Below, in pieces: positions 8,318-18,763 of a stretch of DNA of 64,000 nucleotides. Numbering within the stretch: the stretch's first letter is position 1; every line of letters starts with the position of its first letter. Location of the stretch: the NCBI RefSeq assembly GCF_009807095.1, contig NZ_WUCC01000005.1:1-64000 (forward strand), in the 5' to 3' direction. The notes below the pieces were generated by a model that searched no databases, had not been told where the DNA came from, and saw only the letters and a list, made by a program, of their open reading frames with translations. This DNA is from Rathayibacter sp. VKM Ac-2754 (GTDB lineage: Bacteria; Actinomycetota; Actinomycetes; Actinomycetales; Microbacteriaceae). The position numbers were made by a program, and so were the translations under genes.

Positions 8318-9190
8318 ATGACCGCCACCGCACCCGACCTGCTCGCGCCCGACACCACGATGGGCGCGGTCACCCTCCGCGTCGCCGACCTCGACGGGAT
8401 GATCGCCTACTACCGCGACGCCGTCACCCTCGACCTGCTCTCGCACGACGGACCGGTCGCGGTGCTCGGTCGCGGCGGTGTCGCCTCCGTGATCCTGCAG
8501 CACGCACCGGAGCTCCGGCACGCCGGGCCGCGCAGCGCGGGGCTGTTCCACACGGCGATCCTCTTCGAGTCGGAGGCGGCGCTCGCCGCAGCGGTCTACA
8601 GCGTCGCGACCCGGCACCCCGGCTCGTTCACCGGCAGCTCCGACCACCTCGTGAGCAAGGCCTTCTACTTCGACGACCCGGAGCACAACGGCGTCGAGCT
8701 GTACTGGGACCGCGACCGCACGCAGTGGTCGTGGACCCACGGCCGGATCGAGATGTCGACGCTGTTCCTCGACCCGAACGAGTTCCTCCGGGAGCACCTG
8801 ATGGACGAGACGATCGTGCAGCCGCGGCTGGGCGGCGCCTCCGTCGGGCACGTGCACCTGAGCGTGGGCGACGTCGCGACCGCGAAGGAGTTCTACGTCG
8901 ACCGGCTCGGCTTCGAGACGACGATCGCCCACGGCGGGCAGGCGCTCTTCGTGTCGGCGGGCGGCTACCACCACCACATGGCCATGAACACCTGGAACTC
9001 GCTCGGCGCCGGTCGACGCCAGCTCGCGCTCGGCCTCGGGCAGGTGGAGATCGTGGTGCCGGGGGCCGACGATCTCGGCGCCCTCGGCGAGCGACTCCGT
9101 CACGCGCGGGTCGCGACGCAGGACGACGGGCGGACGCTGGCGTTCGAGGACCCGTGGTCGAACGCGATCCGGGTGACGCCGGCGAGCTGA
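8318..9190 (+). CDS. Two-domain VOC-family dioxygenase (CatE-like)
   Basis: A 290-residue vicinal-oxygen-chelate protein made of two tandem betaalphabetabetabeta modules. The first begins at GAVTLRVADLDGMIAYYRDAV and the second at GHVHLSVGDVATAKEFYVDRLGF. Metal-ligand positions are visible as His in LFHTAI, Glu in NGVELYWDR and His in GHVHLSV. Family members annotated as catechol-2,3-dioxygenase or CatE/MhqO open or detoxify quinone and catechol compounds; the exact substrate is not shown. ATG 8318 fits a leaderless mRNA from the -10 at 8305. GTG 8309, used by a longer frame, lies inside that -10. The MarR-like operator is consistent with induction by quinones. Confidence 0.85.
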   Translation: MTATAPDLLAPDTTMGAVTLRVADLDGMIAYYRDAVTLDLLSHDGPVAVLGRGGVASVILQHAPELRHAGPRSAGLFHTAILFESEAALAAAVYSVATRHPGSFTGSSDHLVSKAFYFDDPEHNGVELYWDRDRTQWSWTHGRIEMSTLFLDPNEFLREHLMDETIVQPRLGGASVGHVHLSVGDVATAKEFYVDRLGFETTIAHGGQALFVSAGGYHHHMAMNTWNSLGAGRRQLALGLGQVEIVVPGADDLGALGERLRHARVATQDDGRTLAFEDPWSNAIRVTPAS

Positions 9191-9224
9191 GGCGCGCGCC
9201 CGCTCCGCGGGATTCCGCGGCGGG

Positions 9225-9268
9225 TACGATGGGGGCGCGGAATTCGCACTCCCCCGAGACTCCGGAGT
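9225..9268 (+). promoter_or_regulatory. purS-purQ promoter and ribosome binding site
   Basis: TACGAT at 9225-9230 is a good -10 hexamer, with no stronger candidate between the VOC stop and purS. CGGAG near 9263 is placed correctly for the GTG start at 9274. Confidence 0.45.
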
Positions 9269-9273
9269 ACACG

Positions 9274-9525
9274 GTGCCCACGATCGTCGTTGAAGTCATG
9301 CCCAAGGCCGAGCTGCTCGATCCGCAGGGGAAGGCCGTCGCCGGAGCGCTCTCGCGGCTCGGGCACTCGGCGGTGACGGGCGTGCGCGTGGGCAAGCGCT
9401 TCGAGATCACGGTCGACGAGGTCACCGACGAGGTGCGCGCGACGGTCGAGGCGATCGCCGACGACATGCTGTCGAACTCGGTCATCGAGGACGTCGTCGG
9501 CATCCACTACCCGGCGGCCGTCTGA
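9274..9525 (+). CDS. purS: Phosphoribosylformylglycinamidine synthase subunit PurS
   Basis: An 83-residue protein beginning [22 protein letters not shown], the conserved PurS fold. It bridges PurQ and PurL in the three-subunit FGAM synthase that makes the fourth intermediate of purine synthesis. The start is GTG at 9274, with CGGAG upstream. The stop overlaps the purQ start (TGATG), so the two genes are translationally coupled. Length and motifs match the family. Confidence 0.96.
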   Translation: MPTIVVEVMPKAELLDPQGKAVAGALSRLGHSAVTGVRVGKRFEITVDEVTDEVRATVEAIADDMLSNSVIEDVVGIHYPAAV

Positions 9526-10223
9526 TGCGCATCGGCGTCATCACGTTCCCGGGCTCGCTCGACGACCGCGACGCCCAGCGCGCGGTCCGCTTCGCGGGGG
9601 CCGAGGCCGTCGCCCTCTGGCACGGCGACCACGACCTCGACGGGGTCGACGCGATCGTGCTGCCCGGCGGCTTCTCGTACGGCGACTACCTGCGCTGCGG
9701 AGCCATCGCCTCCCACTCCCCGATCATGCGCGAGGTCATCGACGCGGCGAACGCCGGGATGCCGGTGCTCGGCATCTGCAACGGCTTCCAGATGCTGACC
9801 GAGGCGCACCTGCTGCCCGGCGGCCTGATCCGCAACGACGTCGGCTCGTTCGTCTGCCGCGACCAGCGCCTCCGCGTCGAGAACGCGTCGACGGTGTGGA
9901 CCGGCGAGTTCGAGGCCGGCCAGGAGATCACGATCCCGCTGAAGAACGGCGAGGGCGGCTACATCGCGTCGGCCGAGACGATCGCCGAGCTCGAGGGCGA
10001 GGGTCGCGTGGTGTTCCGCTACCTCGGCAAGAACCCCAACGGCTCGATGAACGACATCGCCGGGATCAGCAGCGCCCGCGGCAACGTCGTCGGCCTGATG
10101 CCGCACCCCGAGCACGCGGTCGAGGCGGGCTTCGGCCCCGACACTCCCGCCGCGATGCGCTCGGGCGTGGACGGCCTGGCGTTCTTCACGTCGGCCGTGA
10201 ACGCGCTGCTGCAGACGGCGTAG
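9525..10223 (+). CDS. purQ: FGAM synthase glutaminase subunit PurQ
   Basis: A 232-residue class I glutamine amidotransferase that supplies ammonia from glutamine to PurL. The nucleophile is Cys85 in GICNGFQ. His194 and Glu196 in MPHPEHA complete the triad. The [15 protein letters not shown] segment near the N terminus is typical of PurQ. Its ATG shares a base with the purS stop. The matching purL gene is not adjacent but lies 14 kb downstream. A family A repeat follows the gene. Confidence 0.97.
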   Translation: MRIGVITFPGSLDDRDAQRAVRFAGAEAVALWHGDHDLDGVDAIVLPGGFSYGDYLRCGAIASHSPIMREVIDAANAGMPVLGICNGFQMLTEAHLLPGGLIRNDVGSFVCRDQRLRVENASTVWTGEFEAGQEITIPLKNGEGGYIASAETIAELEGEGRVVFRYLGKNPNGSMNDIAGISSARGNVVGLMPHPEHAVEAGFGPDTPAAMRSGVDGLAFFTSAVNALLQTA

Positions 10224-10255
10224 ACGCGGTTGGGGCGCATCACCGTCGCCGGCCC

Positions 10256-10380
10256 GCTGGTCGAGTAGCCGCCGCAGGCGGCGTATCGAGACCCACCACG
10301 TCAGAACGGGTGCCTGCACACCTCGGCTTCTGACGCTGATGGATCGCGATACGCCCGCTGCGCGGGCTACTCGATCAGCA
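10256..10380. repeat. Family A palindromic repeat, copy 2
   Basis: Inverted arms GCTGGTCGAGTAGCC... and ...GGCTACTCGATCAGC. The left hairpin is CCGCC/GGCGG and the right is CCCGC/GCGGG, so the stem sequence differs from copy 1 while pairing is kept. It lies between the convergent purQ and GH65 genes. Confidence 0.85.
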
Positions 10381-10420
10381 GGCGGACGGACGCGCCTCCA
10401 GGTCGAACCGCGGTCGAGGC

Positions 10421-12925
10421 CTACGGGCCCGTCATCACCTCGGGCTCCGCGGCCATCGTGATCGTGGGGATCGAGGCGGTGATCACGGTGCCGTCGGAGC
10501 GGCGGGTGCCCTCGATGTCGGACGTGGTCGGCGCGCCGATCAGGCGCGGGCCCTGGTGGCCGAGTCCGACGCGGACCGGGTTGCCGGCCTCGACGTGCAC
10601 GCGCTCGTCGCGGACGGTGATCGAGGCGGCGTCGCCGGTCTCGACGGTCAGGAGCACCGACTCCTGCGTCACCTCGACCCGTACGCGGGTGCCGTGCAGC
10701 GTGATGCGGAAGGTCAGGCGGTCCCAGTCGTCGGGGAGGCGCGGGTCGAGCGTGATGCGCCCGCCGTGGTCGCGCATCCCGCCGAAGCCGTAGACCAGCG
10801 CGCTCCACACGCCGCCGGTCGACGCGACGTGGATGCCGTCGGCCGTGTTGCGGTGGAGGTCGGCGAGGTCGACGAACAGCGCCGACAGGAAGTAGTGCCG
10901 CGACAGCTCGTTGTAGCCGACCTCGGCCGCGATGATCGACTGCACGACCGCCGAGAGGGTCGAGTCGCCCGTGGTCAGCGCGTCGTAGTACTCGAAGTCG
11001 GCGCGCTTCTGCTCGGCGGTGAACTCGTTGCCCTGCAGCAGCAGCGCGAGCACGACGTCGGCCTGCTTGAGCACCTGGAAGCGGTAGATCACCAGCGGGT
11101 GGAAGTGCAGCAGCAGCGGGCGCTTGCTCGCGGGCGTGTTCTCGAGGTCCCAGAGCTCCTTCTCGAGGAACGCGGCGTCCTGCGGGTGGATGCCGGCCCG
11201 GTCGTCGAAGGGGATGTGCATCTTGTCGGCCGCGCGGGCCCACTCGATGACCTCGTCCTCGACGACGTGGAGGCGCGCGACCATCCGCTCGTAGGCGGCC
11301 GGCTCGACCGCCTTCAGCAGCTCGACGGCGCGCGCCGCGGCACGGAGGTTCGAGCGGGCCATCACGTTCGTGTAGAGGTTGTCGTTGACGACGGTCGTGT
11401 ACTCGTCGGGGCCGGTCACCCCGTGGATGTGGAAGTGGTCGTCGCCGTTGCTGCGCCAGAAGCCCAGGTCGGCCCACATCCGCGCGGTCTCGACGAGGAT
11501 GTCGATCGCTCCGCGGGCGAGGAAGTCGTCGTCGCCGGTCGCCGCCACGTACTGCATCAGCGCATACGAGATGTCGGCGTCGATGTGGTACTGCGCGGTC
11601 CCGGCGGCGTAGTACGCCGACGACTCCTGACCGTTGATCGTGCGCCAGGGGAACAGCGCGCCGCGCTGGTTGAGCTCGGCCGCGCGGGAGCGGGCGGAGT
11701 CGAGCATGTTCTGCCGGAAGCGCAGCGCGTTCCGAGCGACGAGCGGCGCGGTGTAGCTGAGGAACGGGAGGACGTAGACCTCGGTGTCCCAGAAGTAGTG
11801 CCCGCCGTATCCGGAGCCCGAGACGCCCTTCGCCGCGACGCCGCCGCCGTCGGTCCGCGCGGTCGACTGCGCGAGCTGGAAGAGGTTCCAGCGGGTGGCC
11901 TGCTGGATCGCGGGCTGGCCGTCGATCTGCACGTCGGAGCGCTGCCAGAAGTCGTCGAGCCACTCGCGCTGCTTCGCGAACTGCTCCTCCACCGGCGTCT
12001 CGCGGGCGCGGTCGAGGGTGCGGTCGCAGCGGTCGGCGAGCTCGCGCACGGGCACGCCGCGGGAGGTGTGATAGGTCAGCGTCTTGACGAGCCGGACCGG
12101 CACTCCAGCCTTCGCCTTGACGCGGTAGACGTGCTTGGCGAGGTCGTCGTCGATCTGGGAGGTCTGGTCCCACTCGTTCTCGGTCTCGAGCACGTGCTCG
12201 GCACCGCAGGCGATGGTCATCCCGGAGTTGGTGGTGCGGTAGCCGAGCAGGTAGCGGGTGCCGTTGACCCGCTTGAGGCGCGGCTGGAGCACGCGCTCCT
12301 CGAAGGACTCGGCCTTGCGCGGGTCGAAGCCGGCGCCCTCGCTGCCGGAGGGCGCGTGGTACTCGTCGATGCCGTCCTGGCGGTTGAGGATCTGGCTCGA
12401 GATGAGGACGGACGCGTCGTCGTCGATCATCTCGACCTCGTAGTCGAGGATCGCGAGGTGCCGGTCGGTGAACGACACGAGGCGGCGCGCGCGGATGAGC
12501 ACCCGCTTGCCCGACGGAGTCCGCCACTCGATCTCGCGGGTGAGGACGCCGTTCGCGAAGTCGAGGCGGCGCGTGTAGGCGAGGACGTCGGCCTCGCTCA
12601 GCACGAACGGCTCGTCGTCGACGTAGAGGCGGAGGATCTTGGCGTCGGGGACGTTCACGATGGTCTGGCCGACGCGGGCGAAGCCGAACGCCTCCTCGGC
12701 GTGCCGGATGGGCCAGGTCTCGTGGAACCCGTTGATGAAGGTGCCGTAGGCGTAGCCGTCGCGACCCTCCTCGACATTGCCGCGGAGGCCGAGGTAGCCG
12801 TTGCCGGTGGCGAAGAGCGTCTCGGTGCGGCCTTGGAGCTCGGTCGCGAACTCGGTCTCGACGAGGGCCCACTCGTCGACCGGGAAGCGGTTGCGGTCGA
12901 GCGGGTCGGAGGTGATGGGGTTCAT
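10421..12925 (-). CDS. GH65 disaccharide phosphorylase (trehalose/maltose/kojibiose type)
   Basis: An 834-residue glycoside hydrolase family 65 protein. It has the N-terminal beta-sandwich (LFATGNGYLGLRGN), the (alpha/alpha)6 barrel with the proposed general acid Glu508 in GVTGPDEYTTVVND, and the C-terminal beta-sheet domains. Inverting GH65 enzymes split an alpha-linked disaccharide with phosphate to give beta-glucose 1-phosphate. The product fits the coupled neighbour, a beta-phosphoglucomutase, whose stop overlaps this ATG (ATGA). The same pairing is known in mycobacteria (Rv3400-Rv3401). Which disaccharide is used cannot be told from the sequence. No signal peptide is seen, so it is cytoplasmic. 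Confidence 0.93.
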   Translation of the reverse strand: MNPITSDPLDRNRFPVDEWALVETEFATELQGRTETLFATGNGYLGLRGNVEEGRDGYAYGTFINGFHETWPIRHAEEAFGFARVGQTIVNVPDAKILRLYVDDEPFVLSEADVLAYTRRLDFANGVLTREIEWRTPSGKRVLIRARRLVSFTDRHLAILDYEVEMIDDDASVLISSQILNRQDGIDEYHAPSGSEGAGFDPRKAESFEERVLQPRLKRVNGTRYLLGYRTTNSGMTIACGAEHVLETENEWDQTSQIDDDLAKHVYRVKAKAGVPVRLVKTLTYHTSRGVPVRELADRCDRTLDRARETPVEEQFAKQREWLDDFWQRSDVQIDGQPAIQQATRWNLFQLAQSTARTDGGGVAAKGVSGSGYGGHYFWDTEVYVLPFLSYTAPLVARNALRFRQNMLDSARSRAAELNQRGALFPWRTINGQESSAYYAAGTAQYHIDADISYALMQYVAATGDDDFLARGAIDILVETARMWADLGFWRSNGDDHFHIHGVTGPDEYTTVVNDNLYTNVMARSNLRAAARAVELLKAVEPAAYERMVARLHVVEDEVIEWARAADKMHIPFDDRAGIHPQDAAFLEKELWDLENTPASKRPLLLHFHPLVIYRFQVLKQADVVLALLLQGNEFTAEQKRADFEYYDALTTGDSTLSAVVQSIIAAEVGYNELSRHYFLSALFVDLADLHRNTADGIHVASTGGVWSALVYGFGGMRDHGGRITLDPRLPDDWDRLTFRITLHGTRVRVEVTQESVLLTVETGDAASITVRDERVHVEAGNPVRVGLGHQGPRLIGAPTTSDIEGTRRSDGTVITASIPTITMAAEPEVMTGP

Positions 12926-13701
12926 GCGGCGTCCTCGGGGGCGGGGGCAGAGGGGAGGAAGGGGAGCAGCTCGGCGAGGTCGTCGACGACGATGTCGGCG
13001 CCGTGGGCGAGCAGGGTCTCGCGACCGACGCCGCGGTCGACTCCGACGACGAGGCCGAAGGCGCCCGCGCGGCCTGCGGCGACTCCGGAGTGGGCGTCCT
13101 CGACGACGACGCACTCGGCGGCGGTGAGCCCGAGGAGCTCGGCGGCGTAGAGGTAGGTGTCGGGGGCGGGCTTGCCCGCGATCCCCCGGTCGGCGGCGAG
13201 CAGGCCGTCGACGACCACCTCGAAGCGGTCGCGGAGGCCGGCGGCCTCGAGCACGGGCACGCCGTTGCGGGAGGAGGTGACCACGGCCACCTCGACGCCC
13301 GCGGCGATCGCGGCGTCGAGGAACGCGAGCGAGCCGGGGTACGGGGAGACGCCCTCCTCGTCGAGCGTGGCGTTGAACGCCGCGTTCTTGCGGTTGCCGA
13401 GACCGCAGACCGTCTCGAGTGCGGGGTCGTCGCTGGGCGAGCCCTCGGGCAGGGTGATCCCTCGGGAGGCGAGCAGCGCGCGGACGCCGTCGTAGCGCGG
13501 ACGCCCGTCGATGTACTGGAAGTAGTCGGCGTCGCTGTAGCCGCGCTCGATGCCCTTCGACTCGAGGTACGGCGTGAACAGGCGCGCCCAAGCGTGCATG
13601 TGCACATCGGCGGTCGGGGTGAGAACGCCGTCGAGATCGAACAGGAGCGCCTTCAACCCGCGCAGGGCGGAGGCGTCGGGGCGCGGCGGGGAAGCAGTCA
13701 C
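12922..13701 (-). CDS. pgmB: HAD-superfamily beta-phosphoglucomutase
   Basis: A 259-residue HAD phosphatase-like mutase. Motif I is FDLDGVLT with nucleophile Asp22 and acid/base Asp24. Motif II is VTSSRNG, motif III is GKPAPDTY and motif IV is VVEDAHSG. Beta-phosphoglucomutase converts beta-glucose 1-phosphate to glucose 6-phosphate, which takes the GH65 product into glycolysis. The ATGA overlap with the downstream GH65 gene indicates coupling. A TACGAT -10 on the minus strand lies at 13778-13783. The FDLDGVLTPTADVHMHAW start is typical of the mycobacterial-type enzymes. Confidence 0.93.
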   Translation of the reverse strand: MTASPPRPDASALRGLKALLFDLDGVLTPTADVHMHAWARLFTPYLESKGIERGYSDADYFQYIDGRPRYDGVRALLASRGITLPEGSPSDDPALETVCGLGNRKNAAFNATLDEEGVSPYPGSLAFLDAAIAAGVEVAVVTSSRNGVPVLEAAGLRDRFEVVVDGLLAADRGIAGKPAPDTYLYAAELLGLTAAECVVVEDAHSGVAAGRAGAFGLVVGVDRGVGRETLLAHGADIVVDDLAELLPFLPSAPAPEDAA

Positions 13702-13885
13702 GGCGGGGAGGCTCTCGGATCGGGGCTCGATGCGGCGGGATCCGCCGGTGACGGCCGTCCGCCGAGGACTGGAAGGTATCGTATCGGCCCCGCGGGCGCC
13801 TCCTGGAACCGTTTACACGTCTGACATCTGCGCGCCGTCGAGGGCGGCATCGCGCGCCATGGGCGGCGACGGAGCCGCAGCGGCG

Positions 13886-14344
13886 TCAGGCGCTCTTCGT
13901 GTACTCGAGCGAGCCGTCCGAACCGGCCTCTGACGCGAGCTGCGAGACGCGGGCGGGACTGATGTGCAGGGCGGCCGCGGCGGCCTCGACGGTGTAGCCG
14001 CCGCCGCGGAGGGCCCGAACGGCCTCGCGACGGAGGTCGCCGGCGTGCCGGAGCGCGGCGCGAGCCTCCTCTTCGGCGCGGGCGCCCTCGTTCCACTTCG
14101 CGAGGATCTCGGCGGGTGCCTCGATGGTGACCCGCACATCCACCTCGTCGACTCCGACGTCGAGGAACACCGCCGCCAGTTCGCGCGCCGCTGCCGGTAT
14201 GCCTCTGGTCGAGACCGCACCCCCTGTCGCGACCAGGTCGACTCCGTTGGGCGCCGTCGACCTGAGCTCGGGGATCTCGATCGTCCACCACCCGCCGCTG
14301 TCCCGGTAGGCGCGCGCAGTGAGGACGCGGGGCTCGCTCGTCAT
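13886..14344 (-). CDS. hicB: HicB-type antitoxin with C-terminal HTH
   Basis: A 152-residue protein. The N-terminal two thirds resembles the HicB partial RNase H fold (YRDSGGWWTIEIPEL then ARELAAVFLDV). The C-terminal part (VEAAAAALHISPARVSQLASEAG) is a helix-turn-helix for operator binding. It is the antitoxin partner of the upstream hicA; its ATG overlaps the hicA stop (ATGA). The last residues, EYTKSA, follow a Gly/Ser-rich tail. The assignment rests on the fold pattern plus the partner gene; homology was not tested. Confidence 0.8.
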   Translation of the reverse strand: MTSEPRVLTARAYRDSGGWWTIEIPELRSTAPNGVDLVATGGAVSTRGIPAAARELAAVFLDVGVDEVDVRVTIEAPAEILAKWNEGARAEEEARAALRHAGDLRREAVRALRGGGYTVEAAAAALHISPARVSQLASEAGSDGSLEYTKSA

Positions 14345-14556
14345 GCTCGATTCCATTCGCTCGGGGTGTCGTCGAAGACCGACTGCAGCTGCCGGACCAC
14401 GCCCGGCGAGACCTGGCCCCTGTGCTGCACGAGGGTGAAGGTCGTACCGCCTCCGGCCGGGCTCCATGTCTCGTGGCTGCCCCTCTGGCGAGTGCGCTCC
14501 CAGCCACGGGAGCGGAGGAACCTCGTGACGTCGCGGTACTTCTGCGGCCTGGTCAT
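14341..14556 (-). CDS. hicA: HicA-type mRNA interferase toxin
   Basis: A 71-residue protein with the HicA double-stranded RNA-binding-like fold: KYRDVTRFLRSRGWERTRQRGSHETW, with the conserved catalytic Gly-Ser-His, then HRGQVSPGVVRQL. HicA cleaves mRNA and is neutralised by HicB. Toxin-first gene order and ATGA coupling are normal for hicAB. The GGGAGGG upstream of the ATG is more distant than usual (about 17 bases). The gene lies next to an otherwise empty 214-base gap (14557-14770). Confidence 0.85.
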   Translation of the reverse strand: MTRPQKYRDVTRFLRSRGWERTRQRGSHETWSPAGGGTTFTLVQHRGQVSPGVVRQLQSVFDDTPSEWNRA

Positions 14557-14770
14557 CAGGCTATTCCAGCCCTCCCTTCACCTCAAGTGTCAGGGTGGGC
14601 TTCAATCTGGTGAGGATCCGGCTGTTCCACTCCTGGGGAGGAGACTCTGCGCTCTGAGGGCGATGCAGCGATACCGCGGCGCGCGACCGAGGACCGCGGT
14701 CACCGGCGTCCGTGGCTCACAACTGAGGCTGAGGCAGGGGAAACGCTGGATTCTCGAGGATCTCGGCCGT

Positions 14771-15588
<818 letters not shown>

Positions 15589-15592
<4 letters not shown>

Positions 15593-16635
15593 AGTGAGCC
15601 TCCCGACCGGTTGCTCCGGACGATCAAGTAGATGAGGTAGGGGGCGCCGAGGACGCCGGTGACGACTCCGACGGGATAGCGGATGTCGAGGGCGAACTGC
15701 CCGACGAAGTCGGCGACGAGGACCAGCAGCGCGCCGACCAGGGCCGAGGGGACGAGGAGGGAGGCGCCGGGGCCGACGAGGCGCGCGGCGATCGGACCGG
15801 CGAGGAAGGCCACGAAGGCGATCGGCCCGGCGGCGGCGGTCGCGAAGGCGATCAGGCCGACGGCGGCGACGATCACGACCAGGCGGGTCGCGTTCACGCG
15901 GATCCCCAGGGCGGAGGCGGTGTCGTCGCCGAGCTGCGTCGCGACCAGGTCGCGCGAGCGCGAGAGCAGCACCGGAGTGAGGACGACCACCGCGATCAGA
16001 ACCGGCACGACCTGGCCCCAGCTCGCTCCGTTGAGGCTGCCGGTGAGCCAGCGGGTGGCCTCCTGCAGATCCCACGCGGCGGCCTGGGTGAGGACGTAGG
16101 CGGTGAGGCTGTCGAGCATCGCGGCGACGCCGATGCCGATCAGGATGAGCCGGGTGCCGGCGACCCCGCTGCGGTAGGCGAGGGCGTAGACGATCAGGGC
16201 GACGACGAGGCCCGCGGTGATGGCGAGGATCGAGACCTGCGTGGACCCGAGCGACAGGGTGACGATGGCGAAGGCCGCCGCCGCGCTCGCTCCCGCGCTG
16301 ATGCCGATGATGTCGGGGCTCGCGAGCGGGTTCCGGAGCATGGTCTGGAAGCTCACGCCGCCGAGCCCGAAGCAGAGGCCGACGAGGACGGCGAGGACCG
16401 CGCGCGGGAGGCGGAGGCGGCCGACGGTGAAGGTCGCGCCGGGCACCTGCTCTCCGGCGATCACGCGGAGGACCTCGGCCGGCGTGTAGACGGTCTGGCC
16501 GACGAGCAGCGAGACGGCGAACGCGGCGACGATCAGGAGCGCGAGGACGAGCACGACGACGCGGCGGCGGGCGCCCCGGCGACGGCGGCCGGCCGCGACG
16601 GCCAGGGCGGTCGGGCCGGGGACGGGTGCCGTCAC
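15589..16635 (-). CDS. Iron-siderophore ABC permease 2 (FecCD family)
   Basis: A 348-residue polytopic permease of the FecCD/BtuC family with about ten helices. Family landmarks are RLPRAVLAVLVGLCFGLGGVSFQTMLRNPLASPDIIGISAGAS and the C-terminal DIRYPVGVVTGVLGAPYLIYLI, which faces the ATPase coupling site. It pairs with the first permease to form a heterodimeric channel. The N-terminal tail is Arg-rich and cytoplasmic. GTG starts and GTGA overlaps on both sides indicate tight co-translation. Confidence 0.94.
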
Positions 16636-17672
16636 AGCTCGCGCACCTTCTGCCGGCGGACGATCGCGATGAAGACCGGCGCCCCGATGAGCGCGGTGAT
16701 GATGCCGACGTCGATCTCGCTCGGCCGCGCGACGAGGCGGCCGATGATGTCGGCGCCGACGAGCAGCACTGCACCGGTGACCGCCGAGAACGGCAGCAGC
16801 CAGCGGTGGTCGACCCCGACGAGGAGGCGGCACGCGTGCGGCACGACGAGTCCGACGAAGCCGATCGGTCCGGTGACCGCAGTGGTCGCTCCGCAGAGGA
16901 CGACGGCGCCGAGGGCCGCGGCACCGCGCGCCACCGCCACGCGCTCGCCGAGGCCCGCGGCGAGCTCGTCGCCCAGAGCGAGGGTGTTCAGGCTCTTGGC
17001 CGAGAGGACGCAGAGCGCGAGGCCGGCGACCAGGAACGGCAGGACCTGGCCGATGCTCGCGTAGCTGCCGCCGCCGACTCCGCCGATCTGCCACGAGCGG
17101 ATGCCGCCGGCGAGATCGGCGCGCGGCAGGACGATCGCGCTGATCAGCGAGACGAGGGCGGCCGAGGTGGCGGCTCCGGCGAGCGCGAGCTTGAGCGGAG
17201 TCGCTCCCCCGCGGCCCAGCGAGCCGACGGTGTAGACGAACAGCGCGGCGAGCGCGGCCCCCGTGATGGCGACCCAGATGTAGCCGGTCGCGGTGTCCAG
17301 CCCGAAGAAGACGATGCCGGTGACGACCGCGAGCGAGGCGCCCGTGTTGACGCCCAGGATCCCGGGGTCGGCGAGCGGATTGCGGGTGACGCCCTGCATG
17401 AGGACGCCGGCGACCCCGAGCGCCGCGCCGGCGATCGCGGCGAGGAGAGTGCGCGGGAGGCGCTTGGCGACCGCGGCCTGCTCGAATCCGTCGGTGGAGC
17501 CTCCGAGAGCCGCGACCACGTCGCTCCACGACACCTCGCGCGAGCCGACCGTCACCGACAGCACCGCGACGGCCGCCAGCACGACGAGCGCGACGAGCAG
17601 CCAGAGGGCGCGCCGACGTCGCGGACGTCGCACGGCGGCGACGCCCGCGGCGGGCGGGGCGGTGACGGTCAC
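16632..17672 (-). CDS. Iron-siderophore ABC permease 1 (FecCD family)
   Basis: A 346-residue FecCD-family permease. It has KRLPRTLLAAIAGAALGVAGVLMQGVTRNPLADPGILGVNTGAS near the N-terminal third and PSEIDVGIITALIGAPVFIAIVRRQ at the C terminus, the conserved coupling segment. It forms the transmembrane channel with permease 2. Start GTG 17672 lies 13 bases after the stop of the binding-protein gene. The stop overlaps the next GTG. Confidence 0.94.
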   Translation of the reverse strand: MTVTAPPAAGVAAVRRPRRRRALWLLVALVVLAAVAVLSVTVGSREVSWSDVVAALGGSTDGFEQAAVAKRLPRTLLAAIAGAALGVAGVLMQGVTRNPLADPGILGVNTGASLAVVTGIVFFGLDTATGYIWVAITGAALAALFVYTVGSLGRGGATPLKLALAGAATSAALVSLISAIVLPRADLAGGIRSWQIGGVGGGSYASIGQVLPFLVAGLALCVLSAKSLNTLALGDELAAGLGERVAVARGAAALGAVVLCGATTAVTGPIGFVGLVVPHACRLLVGVDHRWLLPFSAVTGAVLLVGADIIGRLVARPSEIDVGIITALIGAPVFIAIVRRQKVREL

Positions 17673-17685
17673 GCGGAGACTGGCG

Positions 17686-18705
17686 CTACTCCGCCTTGTC
17701 CGCGGCCTCGGCGAGGAGCTCGAGGTAGTCGTCGAGCACCCACGAGATCGACAGCGGAGTCGGGTTGGCGGCGGTGCCGAGCGGGGTGGAGGGCAGGCGC
17801 ACGATCGCGTCGTCCGCCACGGCCGGGATCTGCGAGAGCAGCGGGTCGCCCTTCAGCGCGTTCACGAGCTCGTCGTCGCCGTAGGTGACGATCACGTCGA
17901 CGTCGCTGAACGCGTCGGCCTGCTCGGCGCTCTGGGTGAGCGAGAACTTGTCGGTGGCGTCGGATGCGGTCGCGATGCTCTCGGGAGTGGTCAGGCCGAG
18001 GTCGGCGAAGAACGCCGGGCGGGTGTCGTGGGTCGTGTAGAAGCTGACCTGGCTGAGGTCGGTCGGGTCGACGTGGGTGAGGAACATCGCGGAGGTGTCG
18101 GCGAGCTGCGGGTACGCGGCGACCTTCTCCTCGATCTCGGTCTCGAGGTCGGAGATGAGCGCGGCGCCCTCGTCGGCCTTGCCCATCGCCTCGCTGTTCA
18201 GCGTGATCATGTCGCGCCAGGAGGTGCCCCAGGCGGTCTCGGGGTAGGCCACGACGGGAGCGATCTCGCTCAGGGTGTCGTAGTCCTCCTGGGTCAGGCC
18301 GGAGTAGGCGGCGAGGATGACGTCGGGCTGCGTGTCGGCGACGGCCTCGAAGTCGATGCCGTCGGTCTCGTCGAAGAGGACGGGGGTCTCGCCGCCGAGC
18401 TCGTCGAGCTTCTCGGTGACCCACGGGAGGAGCCCGTCGCCGTCGTCGTCGCCGAAGTTGGCGGCGGCCATGCCGACCGGGACCACTCCCAGCGCGAGGG
18501 GGACCTCGTGATTGGCCCAGTTGACGGTCGCGACCCGCTCGGGCTCGGCCTCGATGGTCGTCGTGCCGAGCGCGTGCTCGATCGTGATCGGGGTGAAGCC
18601 GCTCGAGGCCTCCTCCGACCCGGTCGCGGCGGAGGAGCAGCCGGCGAGGCCGACGGTGAGCAGAGCAGTGGCGAGCAGCGCGAGCGGCTTCGTGGCGCGG
18701 GGCAT
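17686..18705 (-). CDS. Iron-siderophore ABC substrate-binding lipoprotein
   Basis: A 339-residue periplasmic-binding-type (class III, FecB/FhuD-like) lipoprotein. The signal peptide ends in lipobox LAGC, with the lipidated cysteine near residue 23. The mature part shows ERVATVNWANHEVPLALGVVPVGM and AVADTQPDVILAAYSGLTQEDYDTLSEIAPVVAYP, the typical start of the two lobes joined by a long helix. It captures a ferric siderophore outside the membrane and delivers it to the permeases. It is first in the operon and lies 59 bases downstream of the iron box. The siderophore is unknown and no biosynthetic genes are in the window. Confidence 0.94.
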   Translation of the reverse strand: MPRATKPLALLATALLTVGLAGCSSAATGSEEASSGFTPITIEHALGTTTIEAEPERVATVNWANHEVPLALGVVPVGMAAANFGDDDGDGLLPWVTEKLDELGGETPVLFDETDGIDFEAVADTQPDVILAAYSGLTQEDYDTLSEIAPVVAYPETAWGTSWRDMITLNSEAMGKADEGAALISDLETEIEEKVAAYPQLADTSAMFLTHVDPTDLSQVSFYTTHDTRPAFFADLGLTTPESIATASDATDKFSLTQSAEQADAFSDVDVIVTYGDDELVNALKGDPLLSQIPAVADDAIVRLPSTPLGTAANPTPLSISWVLDDYLELLAEAADKAE

Positions 18706-18763
18706 CGTTCCCTTTCGGAAGGCGGTTCGTGGGGTGCCCGCGACCCTTGGGAGGGGTGAGCAC

